A program made the position numbers and the translations under genes. Under the pieces are notes generated by a model. That model was given only the letters and a program-made list of their open reading frames with translations, was not told the origin of the DNA and made no database searches. This document shows positions 16,166 to 23,949 of a stretch of DNA of 43,335 nucleotides, one piece after another (position 1 is the stretch's first letter; every line of letters starts with the position of its first letter). Origin of the DNA: Bacteroidia bacterium (GTDB lineage Bacteria > Bacteroidota > Bacteroidia > J057 > JAIXKT01); assembly GCA_026932145.1 (NCBI GenBank), contig JAIXKT010000007.1:14177-57511 (forward strand), written 5' to 3'.

Positions 16166-16924
16166 TTAAAAGAAATACTGTTTTTCTGGAGCTTGTTTAT
16201 ACAAGGGAACTGTCCAGCCTAAGCGAAATCCGTATAAAATATCTTTTCTAATTTGGGATGAATATTGTTTTAGGTCAAAGTCATAAGGTCTTCTGGCCTT
16301 TGTTTGATTATAGCTAAAGTCAAAACCTACTAAAAAGTTTATGGCGCGGCGGTTTCCAAAGAAGCGGTAGCCGGCAGAGACGAGAACGCCGCTACCGGAA
16401 GTTAAACGGTCATATCCTTTAAGATATTTTCCAACTAACATCGGGACGTTTTTATCCGTTAAAATATGAATATAATGTTCTAAAAACTGCACACCTACTT
16501 CGGTATAAACGCCGCTATTGGGGTTTTTAGTGATGAGATGAATAGGCCAGATTTTACCAAACCGTAGCGGAATGATAGTGCCTCGCTCCTGAACCCCTAC
16601 CGATGTCAAATTTCCATTTTGATTAATTAATAAGCCGGCAGAGGTTACTAAATCTTTAAATAAAGTTCGTTCCTTAACGGTTTCACCAAATAAAAATCCG
16701 GCAGTTATCGTAGCATAAAAATTTGAACGATGCTTATAGCCAGCTTCTAAGCCCACGACAGAGGTATAGCCAAAACGGTTAAGCATATCTCCGCCGGGTA
16801 GGTAGCCGCAGTAAACCGGCGAAACCATTACCAAAGATATGGTAGAATCCCGAATACTAACCTGTGCACTGAGGCTAAAAAAACAGTTTACAAAAAATCC
16901 AATAATCAAAAACCTATACCACAT
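16166..16924 (-). CDS. Predicted outer-membrane beta-barrel protein of unknown function
   Basis: A 252-residue exported protein with a signal peptide ending SLSAQ (about residue 21). The mature part consists of alternating amphipathic stretches such as VGLEAGYKHRSNFYATITAGF, RFFGNRRAINFLVGFDFSY and a final ILYGFRLGWTVPLY, which looks like the strands of a small barrel similar to many Bacteroidota outer-membrane proteins. No recognised domain. Its ATG overlaps the yicC 3' end by 11 bases, so it is translationally coupled to yicC and is the last gene of the unit. A role linked to YicC is not expected; co-transcription alone connects them. Confidence 0.72.
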   Translation of the reverse strand: MWYRFLIIGFFVNCFFSLSAQVSIRDSTISLVMVSPVYCGYLPGGDMLNRFGYTSVVGLEAGYKHRSNFYATITAGFLFGETVKERTLFKDLVTSAGLLINQNGNLTSVGVQERGTIIPLRFGKIWPIHLITKNPNSGVYTEVGVQFLEHYIHILTDKNVPMLVGKYLKGYDRLTSGSGVLVSAGYRFFGNRRAINFLVGFDFSYNQTKARRPYDFDLKQYSSQIRKDILYGFRLGWTVPLYKQAPEKQYFF

Positions 16925-17780
16925 TAGCTAACTGCTCTTTAATCTGCTCTAAGGTATCTTTCATCCCAACTACTAACTGTTGAATCTCAATATGGTTGGC
17001 TTTATTTCCCAATGTATTTAACTCGCGCCCTATTTCCTGAGCAATAAACCCTAATTTTTTACCGGCCTCGTTTTCTTTTTCCATAGTCTGCTGAAAGAAT
17101 TTAAGATGAACTGCCAGACGTTTTTTCTCTTCTGTAATATCTAACTTTTCAAGATAATAGATAAGCTCTTGTTCCAAACGGTCTCTATCGGTGCTGGTTT
17201 TCAGGTCATTAAGTTGCTGCAATAATTTGGTTTTAATAGCAGGGATTCTTTCTTGTTCCCAAATAGAGATTTGGGATAATTTTTGGGTAATATCGGCTAT
17301 TCCGGCTTTAAATTGTTTTTGGATCGAAGCTCCCTCTTGTTTTCTGGTTTGGATTACTTGCTCAAGGGCTTGATACAAAGAGTCCAAAATATAGGGAAAA
17401 GATTCCGGATTTTCTTCAGAAGTCGTTTGCGATAAATATCGGCTATCGGCTAATGTTTCCAGAGAAATAGGATAGCTTAGCTTGAGTTCTTTTTGAATAT
17501 CAACTAATTGTGTGTATAATTCTAAGAGTTTTTTTCGGTTTATTATTTCCGGATTGTTTTGGGTAGTTAGTTGGTTTATCGAAATGACAACCATAACTTT
17601 TCCCCGATGTAGCTGTTTGGCAATAATATTTCGAATATCTAATTCTAACTCACCATAGCCTTCCGGCATACGGATTATGACATCAAGTCCTTTGCTATTA
17701 ATAGATTTAACTTCGGTAGATATAAACTGTGTTGGGCTGCTGAATTTTGATTTTCCGTAGCCGGTCATAGAGTAAAGCAT
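16914..17780 (-). CDS. yicC: YicC-family endoribonuclease
   Basis: A 288-residue YicC/YloC protein, a family shown to be endoribonucleases that act on small RNAs and mRNA. The N-terminus LYSMTGYGKSKF is the family hallmark, followed by KSINSKGLDVIIRMPEGY and IRNIIAKQLHRGKVMV. The C-terminal DUF1732 region includes KLDITEEKKRLAVHLKFF and ends with GRELNTLGNKANHIEIQQLVVGMKDTLEQI-like helices, containing the conserved Glu and Asn-Thr-Leu residues. The length is normal. It is preceded by a secreted small protein gene at a 3-base gap and overlaps the downstream outer-membrane protein gene. Confidence 0.93.
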   Translation of the reverse strand: MLYSMTGYGKSKFSSPTQFISTEVKSINSKGLDVIIRMPEGYGELELDIRNIIAKQLHRGKVMVVISINQLTTQNNPEIINRKKLLELYTQLVDIQKELKLSYPISLETLADSRYLSQTTSEENPESFPYILDSLYQALEQVIQTRKQEGASIQKQFKAGIADITQKLSQISIWEQERIPAIKTKLLQQLNDLKTSTDRDRLEQELIYYLEKLDITEEKKRLAVHLKFFQQTMEKENEAGKKLGFIAQEIGRELNTLGNKANHIEIQQLVVGMKDTLEQIKEQLANVV

Positions 17781-17783
17781 AGG

Positions 17784-18143
17784 TTATTTCCCAAAAGTAA
17801 AAGAGCTTTTGGAAATAACTCCTTTATAATTCATTGTGTAGTTGTAACTTCCGGGAGTAAAAAGTATTTTTCCGCTTTTGGTTTTAATGGGGATTTTTAC
17901 GGTGGCATCACCGGATTTAGAGCGGATGTATTGCTCCCGCCAAACGCGGGTATTCTCTGCATTAAATATTTTAACTTCCACCATACCTCCCAGCGGAATT
18001 GAATAGTCAATATACACAAAATCAGGGGTTAAGCGATGTTGCTTTATCTTAAGGCTGGTATCTATGGGCTTTTTAGAGTTTTGTGCCAATAGATTGGTGG
18101 ATAGTGAAAGGCAGAAGAAAAAAGTTAGCAATATCCAACGCAT
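17784..18143 (-). CDS. Small exported protein, unknown function
   Basis: A 119-residue protein I do not recognise. A signal peptide covers residues 1-21 (ending LLAQ). The remainder forms a single small beta domain: DFVYIDYSIPLGGMVEVKIFNAE, then KIPIKTKSGKILFTPGSYNYTMNYKG. The order of strands and the GSYNYT turn resemble the FlgD/Por-secretion type immunoglobulin-like domain (an L-x-P-G-x-Y turn is typical) but it lacks the terminal sorting residues, so this is only a likeness. It is the first gene of a unit with yicC (3-base gap) and the outer-membrane protein. Probably periplasmic or surface-associated. Confidence 0.7.
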   Translation of the reverse strand: MRWILLTFFFCLSLSTNLLAQNSKKPIDTSLKIKQHRLTPDFVYIDYSIPLGGMVEVKIFNAENTRVWREQYIRSKSGDATVKIPIKTKSGKILFTPGSYNYTMNYKGVISKSSFTFGK

Positions 18144-18210
18144 AGCTTCGGTAAAGTATCTATGAAGAAAATATTCGGTAAAAATACGTTTTTTAAGAAT
18201 CCAATTGTTC

Positions 18211-18240
18211 TTTCAGTGAATAAAAATACCCGTAATTTTG
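18211..18240 (+). promoter_or_regulatory. Promoter immediately before the thioesterase gene (leaderless type)
   Basis: TAATTTTG (18233-18240) matches TAnnTTTG. A TTTC (18211-18214) lies 18 bases upstream as a possible weak -33. Only four bases separate the box from the ATG at 18245, so transcription should begin at or next to the start codon. Confidence 0.55.
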
Positions 18241-18244
18241 TTGC

Positions 18245-18766
18245 ATGACGATTATAGAGAAATCTCCTCAAGACTCATTTACCCAAATGACGGAGCTGGT
18301 TTTACCCAATGACACAAATACATTAGGGAATTTGATGGGTGGTAGGTTAATGCATTGGATGGATATTGTTTCGGCTATAGCTGCTGGCCGGCATTCTAAC
18401 CAAACTGTGGTAACGGCGGCTGTGGATTATGTAGAATTTCGCTCTCCTATTCGCTTAGGTGAGTTAGTTATTTTGAAAGCACAGGTTACACGTGCATTCA
18501 CCAGCTCTATGGAAGTCAAAATTGATGCGCTTGCAGAAAACTGGCTGACCGCCGAAACCCGCGTAGCTAACTCAGCATACTATACCTTTGTTGCCGTTGA
18601 TAAAAACGGTAAACCTCTGCCGGTAAACACATTAGCACCTCAAACAGATAGGGAAAAAAAACTGCATGAATCTGCTATGCGCCGAAGAGAGCTCCGCTTG
18701 ATTCTTGCCGGCAGAATGAAACCAGAAGAAGCAACCCTCCTGAAAAAAATATTCCTGACAGACTAA
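18245..18766 (+). CDS. Acyl-CoA thioesterase (hotdog fold, BACH/YciA type)
   Basis: A 173-residue single-hotdog acyl-CoA thioesterase. The family motif is clear: LPNDTNTLGNLMGGRLMHWMD, with the catalytic-type Asn/Asp in the NDTN turn, then VVTAAVDYVEFRSPI and the strand KIDALAENWL. The C-terminal tail has the usual HESAMRRRELR. Such enzymes release free fatty acids and CoA in the cytoplasm. A TAnnTTTG box is four bases upstream of the ATG. DUF2461 follows after 33 bases and then the RlmI-like gene overlaps it, giving a three-gene unit. Confidence 0.9.
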   Translation: MTIIEKSPQDSFTQMTELVLPNDTNTLGNLMGGRLMHWMDIVSAIAAGRHSNQTVVTAAVDYVEFRSPIRLGELVILKAQVTRAFTSSMEVKIDALAENWLTAETRVANSAYYTFVAVDKNGKPLPVNTLAPQTDREKKLHESAMRRRELRLILAGRMKPEEATLLKKIFLTD

Positions 18767-18799
18767 CCAAATCCCTGCAAATCAATCTCAAAATTCTAT

Positions 18800-19486
18800 A
18801 TGATTACAAATGAGCTTTTTACATTCTTTGAACAATTATCTCAACAGAACCATAAAGAATGGTTTACCGAAAATAAAAAGCAATACGAAGAATATGTAAA
18901 AAGACCGTTATTGCAAATAGCAGCTCAAATTATCACCGAGTTTTCTACGGTTCATCAAGATTTTCGCCAGAGACCGGAAGACTGTTTGTTTAGAGTTAAT
19001 AGAGATATTCGATTTAGTAAAAATAAAAGTCCCTACAAAACACACGCTTCAGTGTATGTAGCTCCCGGCGGGAAAAAAAGCATTCTCCCGGGATTTTATC
19101 TGCATTTGGATATCAAAGACTGTTTTTTGGCCTGCGGAAGCTACCAGTTAGAAAAAGACGCGCTGTTTTTGGTTCGCCAAGAAATATTCTATCAAGCGCA
19201 GGAATGGAATAAAATCATTCAAAATCCAGAATTTGTACAATTTTGGGGGACTTTACGGGGAGATAAAAACAAAAGGTTGCCTCCGGAATTTTCAGAATAC
19301 GCTGAAGAAACACCGGATATTTACTATAAAAGTTTTTACTTTGAGCATTTTTTTACTCGTTCTGAGGCAACCTCTCCTGATTTTATTCCGCAGATTATGC
19401 ATGGATTTCAACTTGCAGTACCACTCACTCAATTCTTAATACGCAGTTTATCAGAACTTTACGAACATGGAAGAACTATCCAATAA
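18800..19486 (+). CDS. DUF2461 / TIGR02453 family protein
   Basis: A 228-residue cytoplasmic protein of the DUF2461 family (TIGR02453), widespread and uncharacterised. Visible hallmarks are the start FTFFEQLSQQNHKEWFTENK, the block FRVNRDIRFSKNKSPYKTHASVYV near residues 65-90, the GFYLHLDIKDCFLACGSYQ stretch, and FYFEHFFTRSEATSPDFI. These residues are the most conserved of the family. No catalytic role is known. The 3' end overlaps the next methyltransferase gene by 20 bases, so translation is probably coupled. It may be involved in RNA or oxidative-stress metabolism, but I have no evidence for either. Confidence 0.9.
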   Translation: MITNELFTFFEQLSQQNHKEWFTENKKQYEEYVKRPLLQIAAQIITEFSTVHQDFRQRPEDCLFRVNRDIRFSKNKSPYKTHASVYVAPGGKKSILPGFYLHLDIKDCFLACGSYQLEKDALFLVRQEIFYQAQEWNKIIQNPEFVQFWGTLRGDKNKRLPPEFSEYAEETPDIYYKSFYFEHFFTRSEATSPDFIPQIMHGFQLAVPLTQFLIRSLSELYEHGRTIQ

Positions 19487-20666
19487 AATTTATCCCAAAG
19501 TCTATCTGCGTAAAGGCAGAGAAAAATCCGTTTTAAACCTTCATCCGTGGATATTTTCTGGCGGAATCCAAAAACAAGATAACTGTTTTGATGGAGATAT
19601 TGTAGCGGTATGCTCTGCTAATAACGAGATTTTGGGTTATGGCCATTATACCGAAAAAGCCTCAATAGCCTGCCGATTATTTCACTTTGGAAATATTGAA
19701 GGCAATCTTTTTACAAAAGAATATTGGTTTCAAAAATTCACAAAAGCACGAGAAGCTCGAAAAAAGCTAAAAAATACAGAAACAAACGCTTGGCGTTGGA
19801 TATTTGCCGAAGGCGATAATCTCCCCGGGCTAATTTTAGATGTCTATCACGACACCGCCGTAATCCAAGCCAGAACAACCGGCATGAAAAAACTACTGCC
19901 AACGCTTACAGAATGGATACAAAACCAAAATATTCAGCACATTATTCAAAAAGAAGAAAGAGGAAACTCATCACAGGCAGCTGAAAACCAGTGGATTTTA
20001 GGAAAAAAACAACTAACTCTCATTAAGGAAAACGGTTTTTCTTTTGAAGTAAATGTTGAGTTTGGCCAAAAAACCGGTTTTTATTTAGACCAACGGGATA
20101 ATCGCACACTGTTTCAGCGCTATGCACACGGACGCACTACCTTAAATCTTTGCTGCTATACCGGAGCTTTTTCAGTCTATGCTATCGCAGGCGGGGCTAA
20201 ATCTATAACGTCAGTAGATATTTCAAAAATCGCAATTGAACAAGCAAAAAAAAATATTGAAATTTATTATGACCAATTTCAAGATACGCCAATACCCTGT
20301 GAATTTCACGTTGCAGATTGCTTTGACTTCTTAAAGCAAATGCCTGAAAATCATTATGATTTCATTGTTTTAGACCCGCCCGCTTTCTCTAAAAATCATA
20401 CAGCCATTGCCGAAGCCAGTAGAGGCTATAAAGAAATAAACCTAAAAGCAATGCGCAAAATACAACCCGGCGGCATTTTGTTTACCTTCTCTTGCTCACA
20501 ACATATTGATAAAGAGCTTTTCCAGAAAATAATCTTTGCTGCTGCTGTAGATTCAAAACGAAATGTACGAATATTGCACCAATTACACCAAGCACCAGAC
20601 CACCCAATCAATGTTTTTTACCCCGAAGGGGAATACCTAAAAGGTTTTGTATTAGAGGTTTTATAA
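19467..20666 (+). CDS. RlmI-like class I rRNA cytosine-5 methyltransferase
   Basis: A 399-residue methyltransferase of the RlmI/YccW family (methylates C1962 of 23S rRNA in E. coli). An N-terminal PUA domain (about 1-85; VYLRKGREKSVLNLHPWIFSGG) precedes an EEHD-like region and a Rossmann SAM-binding domain with TLNLCCYTGAFSVYA (motif I), VDISKIAIEQAKKN and the catalytic-region DPPAFSKN (motif IV), then FSCSQHI. Length and motifs are complete. The gene overlaps the DUF2461 end by 20 bases. Whether the target site is the same as in E. coli is inferred from homology. Confidence 0.9.
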   Translation: MEELSNKIYPKVYLRKGREKSVLNLHPWIFSGGIQKQDNCFDGDIVAVCSANNEILGYGHYTEKASIACRLFHFGNIEGNLFTKEYWFQKFTKAREARKKLKNTETNAWRWIFAEGDNLPGLILDVYHDTAVIQARTTGMKKLLPTLTEWIQNQNIQHIIQKEERGNSSQAAENQWILGKKQLTLIKENGFSFEVNVEFGQKTGFYLDQRDNRTLFQRYAHGRTTLNLCCYTGAFSVYAIAGGAKSITSVDISKIAIEQAKKNIEIYYDQFQDTPIPCEFHVADCFDFLKQMPENHYDFIVLDPPAFSKNHTAIAEASRGYKEINLKAMRKIQPGGILFTFSCSQHIDKELFQKIIFAAAVDSKRNVRILHQLHQAPDHPINVFYPEGEYLKGFVLEVL

Positions 20667-20677
20667 ATTTAACTTTG
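20646..20677 (+). promoter_or_regulatory. Promoter of the metallo-hydrolase gene
   Basis: TTTG (20646-20649), a spacer of 20 bases and TAACTTTG (20670-20677) form a near-ideal Bacteroidota promoter. It starts inside the last codons of the RlmI-like gene; the ATG is at 20705. Confidence 0.6.
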
Positions 20678-20704
20678 GGTGTATCAATATAATTTGTTGT
20701 TTGT

Positions 20705-21463
20705 ATGAAAATAGTTCCCCTTTCAGAAGGTATTTATTCTATCGGATTAGACAAAAAGCTAATTCCTTTTGACCCTAAAATTGATAAAGCGGCTGATAGA
20801 AAAGGTTCGTTGATAGTTCATATCCAACCCTTTTTGGTAGATTTGGATGGTGAAACGTATTTATTTGATACTGGACTTGGTTATAGGCATGGTAATAGCT
20901 ATCATATTATAGAGAACTTACGGTTGTCCGGATATAAGCCGGAATCTATTAAGTATGTTTGTATGAGCCATTTACATTTTGATCATAGCAACGGAATGAC
21001 TGATGAAGCCGGGATGCCATTATTTCCGAACGCTCGCTATATTATTCAACGCCAAGAATTAGATGATGCTAATCAGAACCAAAATACCTATTTATTACAA
21101 AAGCTAAGTAGCTTAGAAAGAAATAATTGTCTTCTTTTAGTAGAGGGAAACGGCCATATTAATGCTCAATTATCGTATCAACATACCGGCGGGCATTGCC
21201 CGTCTCATCAATCTTTTTTATTGACAGACGGTTACAATACAGTTTATTACGGCGGGGATGTTGTGCCGGATAATATTCAAATGAACATGAATTTTATCGC
21301 AAAATATGATACAGACGGTAGAAAGTCGCAGCAAATTAGGCAGGAAGTTTTAGAGGCAGCTTGCCAAAACAACTGGCTACTGCTATTTTTTCATGCAAAA
21401 GATATGGCTGTGGGAAAAGTCGGTTCAAAAGATGGAAAATGTTTGGTAGAAAAATTTGCATAA
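20705..21463 (+). CDS. Metallo-beta-lactamase-fold hydrolase
   Basis: A 252-residue cytoplasmic metallo-hydrolase. The zinc motif HxHxDH is intact (MSHLHFDHSNG, residues about 89-99), followed by the later His in HTGGHCPSHQ, Asp in YYGGDVVPD, and a C-terminal His in LLFFHAKD. The N-terminal strand PLSEGIYSIGLDKKLIPFD fits the class that includes quorum-quenching lactonases and other MBL hydrolases, but nothing here fixes the substrate. It has its own promoter (20646-20677). The following Omp85 gene overlaps it by 25 bases in another frame, implying translational coupling. Confidence 0.9.
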   Translation: MKIVPLSEGIYSIGLDKKLIPFDPKIDKAADRKGSLIVHIQPFLVDLDGETYLFDTGLGYRHGNSYHIIENLRLSGYKPESIKYVCMSHLHFDHSNGMTDEAGMPLFPNARYIIQRQELDDANQNQNTYLLQKLSSLERNNCLLLVEGNGHINAQLSYQHTGGHCPSHQSFLLTDGYNTVYYGGDVVPDNIQMNMNFIAKYDTDGRKSQQIRQEVLEAACQNNWLLLFFHAKDMAVGKVGSKDGKCLVEKFA

Positions 21464-23946
21464 TTTTCTATAAAAATCATGAAATTATTTGGTTATCAAT
21501 CTTTTGGTTGATAATGCTATCGTCTTGTGATAATACTCGGCACTTGACTCGTGGCCAAATTTTAATCAACAAAGACCCCGTTATTCGTGGAAATCATTTT
21601 ATATCAAGTGAAATTCTACAACCCGGGATAAAAGTCCATTCAAACAAGCAAATTGTTTTTCCCAAACTGCTCTTAACGTTCTATAACTTTGGTTTAGATT
21701 TAGAAAAAAGTCGCTCTCCACTCAAAAAAATTTACAAAAAAATAGATCCTAAACAGTATTATTTATCGCCGGCTATTCGGTGGTTTCGGGATATAATAGG
21801 CGAACAGCCGAATTTAGTTGACTCTGCTTCATTAGCCAAAGATGCCAAAACACTGCAAAGTATCTGCTACGCAAACGGCTACTTAGATGCAACAGTTTCA
21901 TACAAATTATCAGAAACTATTTTTAGCAGAAACGTAGCCAAAACAAATATTGTGTATGAAGTTACTGAAAATGCGGGCTACATCATTCGGGAAATAAAGT
22001 TTAAGTGTTCAGATTCAGCCGTTAAGGCTTTGGTCAGCGAAAATAGCCTTCTGCAAGTTGGAAATTTATACAACGAAAGTACGCTGATTCAAGAACGAGA
22101 ACGAATATCCCAAAAAATGCGGGATAATGGTTACTTCAGAATGTCGGCAGCCTATATCAGCTACATTGTAGATACCAGCAACCAATTACAATACCGTAAA
22201 GACCCACCACCGTCAAATATTTTTAAGATATTCCAAAAAGCAACACCCGAAATAAAATATCTAACGATTGAAACTATATTGCCGGATAGCCAAGATGTTT
22301 ATCATATCCGTAATGTAACCCTCAAGATAAACCAAAGCTCGTTATTAACTGTAGATACGATGCTTGTTTTTCGTTCTGATTCCATAGATGATAACTTTCG
22401 CAAGACATTTAGAATCCCTATTAGAAAGCTGAAACCTGCTCCAAGTATCTACTATGAAGTTAATCACTCTGTATTTAAGTCTCTTAATATGAATTTCTTA
22501 AATCAGCGAATTTTGCTTCGGGCAGATGAACGTTATGCTTTGCAAAATGCACGGCAGACTCAGCAAAAGCTACAAGATTTGGGGATTTTAAAGCGCAATA
22601 TTTTGAGTTATGATGTTAATGATTCGCTCAATATTTTAGATGTAACATTTGATATGACCTTGCTTCCTCGTTTAGATATTCGGCTGGGTGCAGAGGTTTT
22701 TCAAACAGAAGATAAACGGCTAAACTCCAGCTTGCCCGGCATAGGAGGTAATATCCAGTTTCGCAATAAAAACCTTTTCAAAAGAGCCGAACAATTGAAT
22801 ATCAGCGGAAATGGCAATGTCAGCTTTTACAAAGTCAATCCAGAATCTCCAATAGAAGGGTTTTATCAATATGGCGGAAAAATGATTTTAACTTACCCCA
22901 GATTATTATTCCCGATAGACCCCAATAAAGATTTAAGCAAATATAACCCAATAACCAATTTCAGCTTTATCGTTAATAATGAAAATAGACGTGAGTTTCT
23001 CCGGACAAGCCTAAGTATCTCTACAAGCTATATTTGGTATCACATTCCATTTAGCTATAAAGCAAAAAGTATATTTACACCGATTAATTTCTCCATTGTT
23101 AATAGTGATTTACGCAGTGGATTTTTAGAAAACCTAAATCCAGCATTATCTAAATTAATTTTAAGGGATTTTTCACCCCGTTTAAACTCATTTTCGAGTT
23201 ATTATTTTTTTTATACAAATAAAGTTCAGAATCAACGCTTTTTTCATCATACCTTTAAAGTTGGGGGTGAACTTGGGGGGAATATTCCGTTTATCATTGA
23301 TTGGCTGCAACGGCTGCACGGAGGCGGCGATAACGAAATTCGGGATGGAAAAGTTGAAAATCACTATACTTATGGGCAGTTTTTACGCCTTAGTGCAGAT
23401 TTAAGGTTCTTTATTCCGTTAAGTAAAACCGGAGAAATTGTTATCCGAAATATGTTAGGTTGGGCGCGTGGGCTGAATTTTACCAAAATAGTTCCTTTTG
23501 AGAATCGTTTTTATTCGGGGGGCATTAACTCAGTAAGAGGCTGGCAATCAAATACTTTAGGACCCGGAAGGCTTAAATTGGATGATATAAAGTACTCTAA
23601 TTTAGTTACGCCCGGCGGAGAATATCTGTTTGAATTTAATGTAGAATGGCGGCAAGATTTGGTTAGTTTTTTAGAGTTAGCTGTTTTTACGGATATGGGC
23701 AATGTCTGGTTTTCTAAAAATGGGGGCTTTGAAGAAAGTGCCGGAAAACTCTCTGCCGAAAATCTAAAGCTCGGTATTGCCAGCGGTATCGGGCTGCGGT
23801 TTGACTTTTCTTTTTTAATTCTCAGGATGGATTTAGGGCAGCAAATTTTTGCCCCAGACCTAAACGATTTTGTAGTAAAAAAACTCCCCAAAGATATTGG
23901 CGGCAGCCGCTTTCAATACAACATTGGCATCGGCTATCCTTTCTAA
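21439..23946 (+). CDS. BamA/TamA-type Omp85 outer-membrane protein, lipoprotein-anchored
   Basis: An 835-residue Omp85-family protein. The N-terminal region has a hydrophobic stretch (WLSIFWLIMLSSC) ending in a lipobox-like Cys30 after LSS. POTRA-type repeats follow: ANGYLDATVSYK and MRDNGYFRMSAAYISYI. The C-terminal 16-strand barrel includes the diagnostic L6 loop motif GGINSVRGWQSNTLGPG (VRGW instead of the commoner VRGF/Y) and the closing strands. These proteins insert barrels or move proteins across the outer membrane. The ATG at 21439 overlaps the hydrolase stop; a longer in-frame start at 21361 would lie deep in that gene. It ends only 3 bases before the convergent DUF5686 gene. Role among Omp85 members is uncertain. 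Confidence 0.85.
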   Translation: MFGRKICIIFYKNHEIIWLSIFWLIMLSSCDNTRHLTRGQILINKDPVIRGNHFISSEILQPGIKVHSNKQIVFPKLLLTFYNFGLDLEKSRSPLKKIYKKIDPKQYYLSPAIRWFRDIIGEQPNLVDSASLAKDAKTLQSICYANGYLDATVSYKLSETIFSRNVAKTNIVYEVTENAGYIIREIKFKCSDSAVKALVSENSLLQVGNLYNESTLIQERERISQKMRDNGYFRMSAAYISYIVDTSNQLQYRKDPPPSNIFKIFQKATPEIKYLTIETILPDSQDVYHIRNVTLKINQSSLLTVDTMLVFRSDSIDDNFRKTFRIPIRKLKPAPSIYYEVNHSVFKSLNMNFLNQRILLRADERYALQNARQTQQKLQDLGILKRNILSYDVNDSLNILDVTFDMTLLPRLDIRLGAEVFQTEDKRLNSSLPGIGGNIQFRNKNLFKRAEQLNISGNGNVSFYKVNPESPIEGFYQYGGKMILTYPRLLFPIDPNKDLSKYNPITNFSFIVNNENRREFLRTSLSISTSYIWYHIPFSYKAKSIFTPINFSIVNSDLRSGFLENLNPALSKLILRDFSPRLNSFSSYYFFYTNKVQNQRFFHHTFKVGGELGGNIPFIIDWLQRLHGGGDNEIRDGKVENHYTYGQFLRLSADLRFFIPLSKTGEIVIRNMLGWARGLNFTKIVPFENRFYSGGINSVRGWQSNTLGPGRLKLDDIKYSNLVTPGGEYLFEFNVEWRQDLVSFLELAVFTDMGNVWFSKNGGFEESAGKLSAENLKLGIASGIGLRFDFSFLILRMDLGQQIFAPDLNDFVVKKLPKDIGGSRFQYNIGIGYPF

Positions 23947-23949
23947 GAG

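Noticed and set aside
21361-21438. Longer Omp85 start inside the hydrolase gene
   Set aside because: The extension is Cys/Lys/Arg-rich with no export features and lies wholly in another gene; the ATG at 21439 precedes the hydrophobic segment.
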